A stretch of 64,000 nucleotides of DNA from Thermocrinis ruber. Lineage in GTDB: Bacteria > Aquificota > Aquificia > Aquificales > Aquificaceae. The DNA is taken from the NCBI RefSeq assembly GCF_000512735.1, contig NZ_CP007028.1, positions 1,364,001-1,428,000 of the forward strand, read 5' to 3'. The position numbers and the translations under genes were made by a program. The notes beneath the pieces were generated by a model. That model was not told the origin of the DNA, searched no databases, and saw nothing but the letters and a program-made list of their open reading frames with translations. The first letter of the stretch is position 1. Every line of letters starts with the position of its first letter. This document shows positions 7,415 to 17,888 of this stretch, in pieces.

Positions 7415-8853
7415 CCCTTTAAAGTCCCCAGAGGTTTTAATCTTAACACAAGCTTGGCAATGCCCAAGCTATCCACTACCCTCACCACTTCAGACACGTC
7501 CTTGTAAGCCTGCGGGATCTCTTCTGCCACCGTTCCTTTGCCCCTTGCCACCACCACCAAGTCTCCAAGCACCTTTTCTAAGCCTTCTCTTCTCACAAAC
7601 TCCTTTGCCTTGCTCCTGGACATGAGCCTGCCCGCACCGTGGCATGCGGTACCAAAGCTAATCTCCATGCTCCTGTCTTGTCCCACCAACAGGAAGGAGT
7701 ACCTTCCCACATCACCGGGTATTAGCACGGGCTGACCCAGTTCTCTGTAGGCGGGTGGCACTTCAGGGTTGAAGGGAGGGAAAGCCCTTGTGGCACCCTT
7801 TCTATGAACCACCAGCTTTAAAACCTTTCCATCAATTTTGTGCTTTTCCAACTTGGCTATGTTGTGGGCTAAATCGTAAATAAGCCTGTAGCCCAGATCC
7901 TTCCAAGAGAGACCAAAGAATCGCCTTATGGTGTCTGCAGTCAAAAAGCCCAAGATCTGCCTGTTGGCAAAGGCATAATTGGCAGCACTGTTCATGGCGG
8001 AAAAGTACGCTTGCCCTTCGGGAGAGTTAAAGGGCATGCAGGCAAGTTGCATATCCGGTATGTCTATGTTGTATTTTTTAAGGGCGTCCTTTGCGACTTT
8101 TAGATAATCCACGCAGACCTGATGCCCAAAGCCCCTTGAACCTGAGTGCACCATAATGCAAACCTGACCAAGCTTTAAGCCCAGACGCTCCGCAATATCC
8201 TCATCGTAGATCTCATCTACTACTTGCACCTCTACAAAGTGATTACCCGAGCCCACTGTTCCGAGCTCGTCGGAGCCTCTTTCGTAGGCCTCCTTTGAAA
8301 CCTTAGAAGGGTCCGCGTTCGGAAGGGCACCACCGCTCTCTATATGCTCCAGGTCCTCCAAAAAGCCAAAGCCCTGCTCCACCGCCCAACGGGCACCCTT
8401 CACCGCCACCTCTTCCATCTGAGACTTGGTCAGCTTTATCTTTCCTGTGGAACCCACGCCCGCGGGCACGTTCTTGAGTATTTCGTTCATAAGTTCCCTT
8501 CTAACCGGGTAGACCATATCCGCGGTAAGGTTTGTAGCTATGAGCCTCACTCCGCAGTTTATATCGTAGCCCACCGAGCCAGGGCTGATTATACCCTCCT
8601 CAGGGTCTGTTGCCATCACACCACCAACGGGAAAGCCATAACCCACATGCACATCGGGCATCACATATATGGCCTTTTTCACTCCCGGCAAGGTGGCTGC
8701 GTTCGCCGCCTGTCTTATAGCATCCTCCTCCAAGATTTCAAAGAGCCTGTCGCTGAGATAGAAATAGACGGGCACCTTTTGCCCTTGAATCGTGTTCTCC
8801 GGCAGTTTGTAAACAAAAGGCTGAACCTGAACAAGCTGTTCCTTCAGTCCCAT
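7411..8853 (-). CDS. rtcB: RNA-splicing ligase RtcB
   Basis: RtcB joins 2',3'-cyclic phosphate and 5'-OH RNA ends using Mn2+ and GTP, in tRNA splicing or RNA repair. The ATG at 8853 (MGLKEQLVQ) was preferred because an upstream reading to 8967 would run through the start of lysA; the resulting 480 residues are normal. Motifs include GYDINCGVR with the metal Asp and Cys, HSGSRGFGHQ, FNSPEGQAYF and the guanylation region HRKGATRAFPP. It forms an operon with moaC and diverges from lysA across only 16 bases. Confidence 0.95.
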   Translation of the reverse strand: MGLKEQLVQVQPFVYKLPENTIQGQKVPVYFYLSDRLFEILEEDAIRQAANAATLPGVKKAIYVMPDVHVGYGFPVGGVMATDPEEGIISPGSVGYDINCGVRLIATNLTADMVYPVRRELMNEILKNVPAGVGSTGKIKLTKSQMEEVAVKGARWAVEQGFGFLEDLEHIESGGALPNADPSKVSKEAYERGSDELGTVGSGNHFVEVQVVDEIYDEDIAERLGLKLGQVCIMVHSGSRGFGHQVCVDYLKVAKDALKKYNIDIPDMQLACMPFNSPEGQAYFSAMNSAANYAFANRQILGFLTADTIRRFFGLSWKDLGYRLIYDLAHNIAKLEKHKIDGKVLKLVVHRKGATRAFPPFNPEVPPAYRELGQPVLIPGDVGRYSFLLVGQDRSMEISFGTACHGAGRLMSRSKAKEFVRREGLEKVLGDLVVVARGKGTVAEEIPQAYKDVSEVVRVVDSLGIAKLVLRLKPLGTLKG

Positions 8854-8869
8854 GGTAAAATTAAAATTT

Positions 8870-10126
8870 ATGCTTTTAAAAGAGTATAACCCATACCTTG
8901 AATACAAGAACGGAGAACTTTTCTTAGAAGGAGTATCCCTAAAAGAATTAGCCAAGGAGTATGGCACTCCTCTTTATGTTTACAGTGCCTCTTACATAAG
9001 AGACCGCATTAGGGCTTACAAAGAAGCCTTTCCCAATGCCCTAATATGCTACGCAGTCAAGGCAAACTTTAACCCGCACATTGTGGCACTTACAAAGGAA
9101 GAGGGAGCTGGTGCGGACGTGGTTTCTGGGGGAGAGTTGTACTGCGCCCTAAAGGCAGGTGTGGAGCCCTCCAAGATAGTCTATGCGGGCGTGGGAAAAA
9201 CTTTGCAGGAGATCACCTTTGCGGTGGAGAAGGACATTCTCATGTTCAATGTGGAATCCCACATGGAGCTTGATGTTTTAAACGAAGTGGGCGAGAGGTT
9301 AGGCAAAAAGGTAAGGGTTGCCATAAGGGTAAATCCAGACGTGGACCCAAGGACCCATCCTTACATCTCCACGGGCATGAAAAAAAGCAAGTTTGGCATA
9401 GACATAAAGCAGGCAAAGGAAGAGTACAGGTATGCAAGAAGCTTGAAAAACTTGGAGGTGGTGGGAATACACTGTCACATCGGTTCTCAAATTCTGGATG
9501 TTTCTCCTTACATAGAGGCGGTTGAAAAGGTGGTAGGGTTGTATGAAGAGTTAATAAAGGATGGCTTTGACATTAAATACATAGACCTTGGGGGTGGTTT
9601 GGGCATAAAGTATCAGCCAGACCAGGCAAACCCAGAACCCGAGGACTTGGCAAAGGCGATCATGCCAAGCTTAAGGGGCGTCCAAGCTAAGCTTATTTTG
9701 GAACCAGGAAGGTCTATAGTGGGAAACGCAGGCATACTCCTAACTCAAGTGCAGTTTTTAAAGGATAAAGGGCACAAGCACTTTGTGATCGTGGATGCGG
9801 GTATGAACGACCTTATAAGACCAGCCATATACTCCGCCTATCATCACATCGTGCCGGTGGTGGAAAGGGACGTGAAATACATAAAGACCGATGTGGTGGG
9901 TCCTATCTGCGAAACGGGAGACTTCTTAGCCTTGGACAGGGAAATTCCCTATGTGGAGAGGGGAGATTACTTGGCAGTGCTCTCTGCCGGGGCTTACGGT
10001 TTTGCCATGTCTTCCCACTACAACGCGAGACCCAAGGCGTGCGAGCTGTTGGTGGAAAAAGGAAAGGTAAAGGTAATAAGAAGGCGGGAAACCTACGAGG
10101 ATATATTCAACGCATGCTTTTCCTGA
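8870..10126 (+). CDS. lysA: Diaminopimelate decarboxylase
   Basis: PLP-dependent decarboxylase that forms L-lysine from meso-diaminopimelate. 418 residues. The PLP Lys is K64 in CYAVKAN; HCHIGSQI, GGGLGIKY, EPGRSI and GPICETGDFL are the family signatures. The ATG at 8870 is preferred over 8852 because the protein then begins MLLKEYNPYLEY, matching Aquificaceae LysA as I remember it. A TAAAAT box (8856-8861) ends 8 bases before it with no Shine-Dalgarno, consistent with a leaderless mRNA. Confidence 0.95.
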   Translation: MLLKEYNPYLEYKNGELFLEGVSLKELAKEYGTPLYVYSASYIRDRIRAYKEAFPNALICYAVKANFNPHIVALTKEEGAGADVVSGGELYCALKAGVEPSKIVYAGVGKTLQEITFAVEKDILMFNVESHMELDVLNEVGERLGKKVRVAIRVNPDVDPRTHPYISTGMKKSKFGIDIKQAKEEYRYARSLKNLEVVGIHCHIGSQILDVSPYIEAVEKVVGLYEELIKDGFDIKYIDLGGGLGIKYQPDQANPEPEDLAKAIMPSLRGVQAKLILEPGRSIVGNAGILLTQVQFLKDKGHKHFVIVDAGMNDLIRPAIYSAYHHIVPVVERDVKYIKTDVVGPICETGDFLALDREIPYVERGDYLAVLSAGAYGFAMSSHYNARPKACELLVEKGKVKVIRRRETYEDIFNACFS

Positions 10127-10140
10127 CCCTTTAACTTTTA

Positions 10141-10464
10141 TCATTCCAAAGCCCTCAAAGCCTCAAAAAACTTTCCTACATCCTCTTGTTTCATCTTTTC
10201 TTTAACAGTGGGCAGTGGCTTATTTCTTCTTATGAGATATCTGTAGTTTGAATAGATAACGCAGGCTTTGTGGTAGTACTCAGAAAGTTCAGGGAAAGAA
10301 TCTTTAAGTTTTTCCCAATCCACCTGGTCGTTGAAAACGATCTCGTAGGGCAAAAGGTTTCTGCCCGCCCTACTGTTTAAAAGCTCTTCTATGCTCGCTT
10401 TGTCTTTGTGGTATAGCTTTTTTAGCTTGAGTTCTATGATGTGATCGGTTGTAGAGTGTGGCAT
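10141..10464 (-). CDS. Hypothetical protein
   Basis: 107 residues, charged and helical, with no recognised family. The middle reads YEIVFNDQVDWEKLKDSFPELSEYYHKACVIYS-like sequence with one Cys, followed by a basic YLIRRNK. No signal peptide or membrane segment. It lies alone between lysA and alaS, facing lysA across 14 bases. A TATATT box on its strand (10473-10478) lies 8 bases before the ATG without a Shine-Dalgarno, the same layout as neighbouring genes, which supports it being real. Confidence 0.6.
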   Translation of the reverse strand: MPHSTTDHIIELKLKKLYHKDKASIEELLNSRAGRNLLPYEIVFNDQVDWEKLKDSFPELSEYYHKACVIYSNYRYLIRRNKPLPTVKEKMKQEDVGKFFEALRALE

Positions 10465-10552
10465 TTCTTATAAATATAGGCAAGTCTTTAGCCCATCACA
10501 TGGAATTTCTGACTATGCTAATAAAAAGCTTTTGCAAATAGGATTAAAATAA

Positions 10553-13268
<2,716 letters not shown>

Positions 13269-13296
<28 letters not shown>

Positions 13297-13556
13297 AGAT
13301 AGAGCATCATCTTCTGGAGGGATTGGAGGAGTACTTAAAAAAGCTCTCTAGTTTTAGCTCAGTAAAGTCTATAATTCCCGGCAGGATTGCCCGGCAGAAC
13401 AAGGGCATAGGCTCCAAGGGTCTGTTTTTGAAGTACGAAACACCCACCGGCTATAAGCTTTTATACAAAAACGGCACCTCCGTGCAGGAAATTTTTGTAG
13501 TTTGCGATAGGGAAAAGTTTTTGGAGGAGTTCAAAGCCACCTTTTTCAATCCTTAA
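13269..13556 (+). CDS. DUF2103-like small protein
   Basis: 95 residues from the ATG at 13269 (MGKHRKGKVKIEHHLLEGL); an upstream ATG at 13236 in the same frame is less likely because the conserved part starts here. HHLLEGLEEYL, IIPGRIARQ and QEIFVVCDREKF resemble the DUF2103 (COG4031) family described as putative metal-binding, with His-rich N-terminus. No function is assigned. It overlaps the preceding 49-residue frame by 28 bases and the convergent flavodoxin gene by 11. Confidence 0.6.
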
Positions 13557-14103
13557 ACTTTCCTTCAAAGGTCCTTATACGTTCCAAGAGCTCCTTCTTG
13601 CCGTCAAAAAAGATTGCCACATACTGGGCTAATCTCTCTCCAAGGCGTCTGCAGGCTTCTTTTTCCTCCTCGGAGCGAGGCTCTCCAGCCACAACCGCAC
13701 CGTAGTGCAGTGTGAATTTTTTACCCACATAGTCCGTTACTCCAAAGACCAAAAAGCCAAAGTTCATAAGAACTGTCAAAATAGACATACAAGCAACTTC
13801 GTTTCCTCCACCCCATCCACCGGAAGAGGAAAAGGCACAGGCTATTTTCCCATCAATCTCGCCCCAAAGTTCTCCTAACTCCTCGTCAAAGAACTTCTTA
13901 AGCTTCCAAGAGATTATTCCCATGTGGGTAGGAGAACCCACCGCCAACCCATCCGCCCAAAGCACATCCTCCCTTGTAGCATCATCCACCTTTTTGATCC
14001 TCACCTCAATACCTTCTACCCTTTTTGCACCCTCTGCCACAAGGTATGCCATCTTTTCCGTGTTCCCCGTTCTTGAATCATAAAGCACCAACACTTTACC
14101 CAT
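13546..14103 (-). CDS. Flavodoxin-fold NAD(P)H:quinone oxidoreductase-like protein
   Basis: 185-residue FMN-binding flavodoxin fold. The phosphate-binding loop is YDSRTGNTEKMA at 8-19, followed by the isoalloxazine loop SPTHMGIISWKLKKFFDE and SSSGGWGGGNE, which resemble WrbA and related flavoproteins. The enzymatic partner is not evident. A good Shine-Dalgarno (AGGAGG) precedes the ATG. First gene of, or adjacent to, no clear operon; its 3' end overlaps the DUF2103-like gene. Confidence 0.82.
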   Translation of the reverse strand: MGKVLVLYDSRTGNTEKMAYLVAEGAKRVEGIEVRIKKVDDATREDVLWADGLAVGSPTHMGIISWKLKKFFDEELGELWGEIDGKIACAFSSSGGWGGGNEVACMSILTVLMNFGFLVFGVTDYVGKKFTLHYGAVVAGEPRSEEEKEACRRLGERLAQYVAIFFDGKKELLERIRTFEGKFKD

Positions 14104-14114
14104 AGCAGAACCTC

Positions 14115-15374
14115 CTAAATAGTTATTTTAACCACAGATTCTATGTGATAGGTTTGAGGGAAGTTATCCACCAAATGCACACCCTCTATTTTATATCCAC
14201 CGGAGGTTAAAACCTTTAGGTCCCTTGCCAAGGTGGTGGGATTGCAAGATATGTATATGATCCTTTTGGGCTTGTTTTGGACGATGAGCTTTGCCTCGCC
14301 CTCCGAGAGCCCCTCCCTTGGAGGGTCCAGAACCAAAAGGTCTATGACCTCTCCCGCATGGTTTTTAAGGGTGTCTATAGCCTTCTCGTGGGCAAAAGAG
14401 ACATTTGAAACTTGGTTTAGCTTGGCGTTGTAGATGGCATCCTTGACCGCACTCTGATTGGCATCGGAGCCAAAAAGAAACTCGCAATGTTCCGAGAGCC
14501 AAAAGCTGAAAAAACCCACACCGCTATGAAGCTCAAGAATCCTCTTTACCTTCTCTCCCTCCGCCACCAATTTGGGAAAATCCTCATAGAGGGTATGATT
14601 TACCTGAAAGAAGGAATCGTTGCTAACTCTGAGGATAAACCTCCCGCTCCTAACAAAGGTAAATTCCCTTCCCACCACCGCCCTTTTGATGAACCTTCCA
14701 CCGAGCAGAGTGTAGTTGCCAAGCCCTACCACCTCTTTGGGCAGGATGTGTTCTTTTAGCTTTCTCAGTTTTTGAGTCTCCATAGGGCTTATGGTTATGA
14801 GCTTTAGAAGAAATTCGTCTTCATGAGGTGAGTAAAAAACATGGACTTCCTGAAGTTCCTTTATCAATCTTGCAGTTTCTTTCAAGGAGGGTATCAGCTG
14901 ATTGATCCTTGGATGTGCCAAAAGGCACTCTTCAATGGGCACCAGTTCTCCACTGCCCCAAGCAAAGAAGCCCAGATGTCCCTCCCTTATCTTAAACTGA
15001 ACCCTCGTTCTGTAGCCAAACTCCTCCTTTGAGCCAAGGATACCGTTAACAGAGTCCAGTTTTATCTTTCCTATTCTCTCTAAGGATTCTAAGAGTATGT
15101 CCGCCTTTGCTCTAAGCTGTTCTTGATACTCTATATGCTGCCACTGACAGCCACCGCAGTGGGTGTAATATTTGCAGGGAGGCGTTCTTCTCCATTGGGA
15201 GCCTATCTTTACGGTCTTTACCACTGCCTCCGTGTAGTCCTTCTTTTCCTTTAGAACTTCCACCTCCACCAGTTCCTTTGGTGCGGCGTACCTGATGAAG
15301 AACTTTTTACCCTTATCCTCCCCAAGTCCATATCCACCATACACGAGCTTTTTTACAAACAGGTCTAAACCCAT
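14115..15374 (-). CDS. rlmD: 23S rRNA (uracil-C5)-methyltransferase, RlmD/RumA type
   Basis: SAM-dependent m5U methyltransferase of the TrmA/RlmD family. N-terminal TRAM-like beta domain, then the 4Fe-4S cysteines in PPCKYYTHCGGCQWQH, then the methyltransferase domain with LELHSGVGFFSF, LDPPREGL and the catalytic Cys in YISCNPTTLARDL. 419 residues fits. Which 23S uridine is modified (747 or 1939) cannot be settled from sequence. Follows nusA by 1 base in the rimP-nusA operon. Confidence 0.88.
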   Translation of the reverse strand: MGLDLFVKKLVYGGYGLGEDKGKKFFIRYAAPKELVEVEVLKEKKDYTEAVVKTVKIGSQWRRTPPCKYYTHCGGCQWQHIEYQEQLRAKADILLESLERIGKIKLDSVNGILGSKEEFGYRTRVQFKIREGHLGFFAWGSGELVPIEECLLAHPRINQLIPSLKETARLIKELQEVHVFYSPHEDEFLLKLITISPMETQKLRKLKEHILPKEVVGLGNYTLLGGRFIKRAVVGREFTFVRSGRFILRVSNDSFFQVNHTLYEDFPKLVAEGEKVKRILELHSGVGFFSFWLSEHCEFLFGSDANQSAVKDAIYNAKLNQVSNVSFAHEKAIDTLKNHAGEVIDLLVLDPPREGLSEGEAKLIVQNKPKRIIYISCNPTTLARDLKVLTSGGYKIEGVHLVDNFPQTYHIESVVKITI

Positions 15375-15375
15375 A

Positions 15376-16347
15376 TTAGCTTAGTTGGGAGAGCTTTTTG
15401 AAATCCTCTTCCGACATCACATCAATATACCATCCCGTTATTCGGTTCGCCAGTTTTACATTGACGCCCCTTTTTCCTATGGCAGAGGAGAGCTTTTCCT
15501 TTGGCACAGCCACCTCAACCCTCTTTTGGTTTGGGTCAATTCTTATATCCACCACAGGGGCTGGTGCAAGGCTCTTCTTCACAAGCTCCTCTATGTTGTC
15601 GGTGTATTTTATTATGTCTATCCTCTCTCCCGAGAGCTCTTGAGTTACGGGTGCGATTTTGGAACCTCGTAATCCTACCACCAATCCCACTGGGTCTATG
15701 CGTGGGTCCTTAGCCTTTACCAACACCTTTGCCCTCTCGCCGGGTTCCCGGGCAATGTTTAAAACCTCCACCTCTCCCTCTTTTATCTCAGGAATTTCCG
15801 CCTCCAAAAGCTTTCTCAAAAAGTTAGGGTGGGTTCTGGAGAGGATTATCTCGTAAGTTCCTCTTTTTCTGATAACCTTCAAAAGCAGTGCCTTTATTCG
15901 GTCTCCTGGCTTGTAGCTCTCCTTGGGTATTTGTTCCCTCTTAGGAAGGATCGCCATAACCTTTCCAAGGTCCACCACCAAATCGCCGTTTTCCAAAACC
16001 CTACGCACAATACCTATTACAATCTCACCTTCCAGCTCAATAAACTCTAAGTATCTTCTCTCTTCGTCTGCCCTTTCAAGCTCCCTCAGAAATTCTTCCT
16101 TTGCAGCGTACGCTGCGATACGGTCTAACTCCTCCGGAACAATATCCAAGGGAAACTTTTCTCCCTTTCTAACCTGATAAACCTTTATGCCGTCCTCTGT
16201 GAGCTCTACTTCTAAATTGTTCTTTATTTTTCTGTCCTTTTTTATGGCTAAAACTATTGAATTTTTAAGGGCTTTTTCCACAAGCCACTCGGGTAGATTT
16301 TTATCCTTCGCCACCTGTTCAATGAGTTTTTTTAGATTTCTCACCAT
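15376..16347 (-). CDS. nusA: Transcription termination/antitermination factor NusA
   Basis: RNA-polymerase-associated factor acting in pausing, termination and rRNA antitermination. 323 residues: N-terminal polymerase-binding domain (about 1-105), an S1 domain (GEIVIGIVRRVLENGDLVVDLG region) and two KH domains with GLRGSKI and AIGKRGVNVKLA. It lacks the acidic C-terminal repeats of E. coli NusA and is a minimal form. The start overlaps the rimP end by 7 bases. Confidence 0.95.
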   Translation of the reverse strand: MVRNLKKLIEQVAKDKNLPEWLVEKALKNSIVLAIKKDRKIKNNLEVELTEDGIKVYQVRKGEKFPLDIVPEELDRIAAYAAKEEFLRELERADEERRYLEFIELEGEIVIGIVRRVLENGDLVVDLGKVMAILPKREQIPKESYKPGDRIKALLLKVIRKRGTYEIILSRTHPNFLRKLLEAEIPEIKEGEVEVLNIAREPGERAKVLVKAKDPRIDPVGLVVGLRGSKIAPVTQELSGERIDIIKYTDNIEELVKKSLAPAPVVDIRIDPNQKRVEVAVPKEKLSSAIGKRGVNVKLANRITGWYIDVMSEEDFKKLSQLS

Positions 16348-16814
16348 TTTTCTATCTCCAAGTTCGCCCTTGCTATTATTGAAAGAGGAATATGTAGCAG
16401 TTCTTCAGTCCCTTTATCCTTAAGCACCAGCACATCATCCTTTACGTCTTCTATTCTTCCAATAAGCTCCCTTCTGTTTTGAATGGGCTCCCTTAGAACA
16501 ACCCTAACGAGCCTACCCTTAAAAAAGCTAAAGTGCTCTGCCTTTGTTAGCTCCCGGGTAAGCCCCGGAGAGGAAACCTCAAGCATGTAAGAGACGGGAA
16601 TAATGTCCTCCACATCCAAAAGGGCGGAAATCCTCTTGCTGATCTCTTCACAATCTCCCACTGTAATTCCCCCTTCCTTATCCACTATTATCCTCAAAAC
16701 CCACCCCCTCTCAGGTTTAAACTCCACATCAAAAAGCTTATATCCCATCTTGCTAACAATGGGCAAAACCATCTCCTTTACCCTCTGGACTATAGCTTTA
16801 TCGTCCAACTGCAT
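16341..16814 (-). CDS. rimP: Ribosome maturation factor RimP
   Basis: 157 residues, YhbC/RimP family, needed for 30S assembly. Signatures include GYKLFDVEF, RIIVDKEGGITVGDCEEISKRIS and YMLEVSSPGLTREL. First gene of rimP-nusA-rlmD. The ATG follows a consensus-like promoter so closely (GATAAT ends 6 bases upstream) that the mRNA should be leaderless or nearly so; no Shine-Dalgarno exists. The CRISPR array lies immediately upstream on the same strand. Confidence 0.94.
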   Translation of the reverse strand: MQLDDKAIVQRVKEMVLPIVSKMGYKLFDVEFKPERGWVLRIIVDKEGGITVGDCEEISKRISALLDVEDIIPVSYMLEVSSPGLTRELTKAEHFSFFKGRLVRVVLREPIQNRRELIGRIEDVKDDVLVLKDKGTEELLHIPLSIIARANLEIEKW

Positions 16815-16820
16815 GGAATT

Positions 16821-16850
16821 ATTATCCTACAAAAAAAAGCACCTTGTCAA
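16821..16850 (-). promoter_or_regulatory. Promoter of rimP-nusA-rlmD
   Basis: On the minus strand, a perfect -35 TTGACA (plus 16845-16850) and -10 GATAAT (plus 16821-16826) are separated by 18 bases that include a run of eight T. The predicted start of transcription falls at or within 1-2 bases of the rimP ATG (16814). Confidence 0.75.
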
Positions 16851-16851
16851 T

Positions 16852-16865
16852 CTCTCAACTCCACA
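16852..16865 (-). repeat. Truncated CRISPR repeat at the array end
   Basis: 14 bases matching 13 of 14 bases of one half of the CRISPR repeat (plus-strand CTCTCAACTCCACA against CTTTCAACTCCACA), directly abutting the outermost full repeat with no spacer. In crRNA orientation it is a copy of the repeat 3' half placed after the last repeat. Probably a collapsed former repeat. One base separates it from the -35 of the rimP promoter. Confidence 0.75.
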
Positions 16866-17425
16866 ATTTCAACTCCACACGGTACATTAGGAACATTCCT
16901 GCTGTGGAAATTCGTGCTTGGTTAAAGCCCCTTTCAACTCCACACGGTACATTAGGAACTTATTTGCAAGAGGCTTACAACGATGTTCAAAGAGAGTCTT
17001 TCAACTCCACACGGTACATTAGGAACGCGTATACTTGCCACTTATATGGATGACCCTTTAACAACTTTCAACTCCACACGGTACATTAGGAACAAGGAGA
17101 CCGCTGGGATACGCTCGCTTGGCAGTTCTACTTTCAACTCCACACGGTACATTAGGAACATACTCAACCCAAGCCATCCCACACCCTCAAACAACCACTT
17201 TCAACTCCACACGGTACATTAGGAACATCTCAAAATAGCTAAGAACCTAAACCAACGGAATACTTTCAACTCCACACGGTACATTAGGAACGAATTTCAA
17301 ACTTTGATGTCAAGGCTACAAGATGCGCTTTCAACTCCACACGGTACATTAGGAACGCAGTAAGAACCGCTTCTTGAAATTGAGACACAATCTCAACTTT
17401 CAACTCCACACGGTACATTAGGAAC
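16866..17425 (-). CRISPR. CRISPR array, 9 repeats of 29 bp, 8 spacers
   Basis: Repeats (plus strand, beginning CTTTCAACTCC and ending CATTAGGAAC) at 16866-16894, 16931-16959, 16998-17026, 17065-17093, 17131-17159, 17198-17226, 17263-17291, 17328-17356 and 17397-17425. All are identical except the first, which has A for C at its outer base. Spacers are 36, 38, 38, 37, 38, 36, 36 and 40 bp, all different. Read on the minus strand the repeat starts GTTCC and ends GTTGAAAG, the usual 3' end of type I/III repeats, so transcription is leftward, the leader lies to the right and 16866 is the old end. No cas genes occur in the window. Confidence 0.98.
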
Positions 17426-17444
17426 CCAAACGACCACATTAACT

Positions 17445-17473
17445 AAGATAAGACATATCAATAATTTTGTCAA
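17445..17473 (-). promoter_or_regulatory. CRISPR array promoter
   Basis: On the minus strand, TTGACA (plus 17468-17473), a 17-base spacer, and TATCTT (plus 17445-17450). The predicted transcription start is near 17438, about 13 bases before the leader-proximal repeat that begins at 17425. The GGGTACCC palindrome sits just upstream of the -35. This supports leftward transcription of the array. Confidence 0.75.
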
Positions 17474-17516
17474 GAGGGTACCCCTTTCAAATGAAGCTAA
17501 TTTTCCGAAATCCGAG

Positions 17517-17546
17517 ATCATACAAAGTTGAGTATGTTATTGTCAA
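17517..17546 (-). promoter_or_regulatory. Second leftward promoter-like sequence in the leader
   Basis: TTGACA (plus 17541-17546), an 18-base spacer and TATGAT (plus 17517-17522) on the minus strand. It lies about 70 bp upstream of the first promoter and would also drive the array. A CATAC/GTATG inverted repeat overlaps the spacer region. Confidence 0.5.
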
Positions 17547-17587
17547 ATTTAAATCCCTGTCTCCCAACACTTTCCGCCACTGACCAT

Positions 17588-17627
17588 AATTACGGTATTA
17601 CGGCATTACATAATTACGGCTTTACGG
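17588..17627. repeat. Five-unit 8-bp tandem repeat in the CRISPR leader region
   Basis: Units AATTACGG, TATTACGG, CATTACAT, AATTACGG and CTTTACGG follow each other without gaps. TTACGG recurs in four of the five units. The phase is exactly 8 bp, not a helical turn. It is about 160-200 bp upstream of the leader-proximal repeat. No function is known to me. Confidence 0.7.
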
Positions 17628-17888
17628 TGATACTGCCTCCCAAAAAGCCTGAAAATAAAAACCTTAACCCTCTCAAAATTGAAACAGCCACCGAAAGGGC
17701 ACACTAACCCATATTCAGTTGCCAAGTTGAACAAGGGTCCCAAGTGGAACCCTCTACTTCCCTTAAAAGGTATGTAGCATTATAACACAACTTTTTACAC
17801 AGAAAAAGGGTGTCCTTGATATTTATCATACTCGCCTCTTCGCCAAGCTTATTAAAATTGAAATCAAATCTCAATATAGGAGGTTGAA

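Larger units (their letters stand above)
17426..17888. other. Non-coding CRISPR leader and intergenic region
   Basis: 463 bases without a credible gene. From the array outwards it holds two leftward promoter-like sequences (17445-17473 and 17517-17546), a perfect GGGTACCC palindrome at 17476-17483, an 8-bp tandem repeat (17588-17627), and then an A/T-rich region up to the ribosome-binding site of the DUF2325 gene. A weak hairpin (GGGTCC against GGAACCC with one bulge) lies near 17730-17750. A minus-strand open frame at 17704-17949 has no family signature and crosses the DUF2325 start. Confidence 0.7.

Noticed and set aside
8344-8889. 181-residue frame antisense to rtcB
   Set aside because: His/Arg-rich composition typical of a shadow frame; rtcB motifs are on the other strand.
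7411-8967. Longer RtcB starting at 8967
   Set aside because: The extra 38 residues do not look conserved and would overlap the lysA start by more than 90 bases; ATG 8853 gives the normal length.
16844-17222. Open frames through the CRISPR array (for example 16844-17053 and 16983-17222)
   Set aside because: They translate the repeat (FNSTRYIRN-like units) and spacers; no coding signal beyond the periodic repeat.
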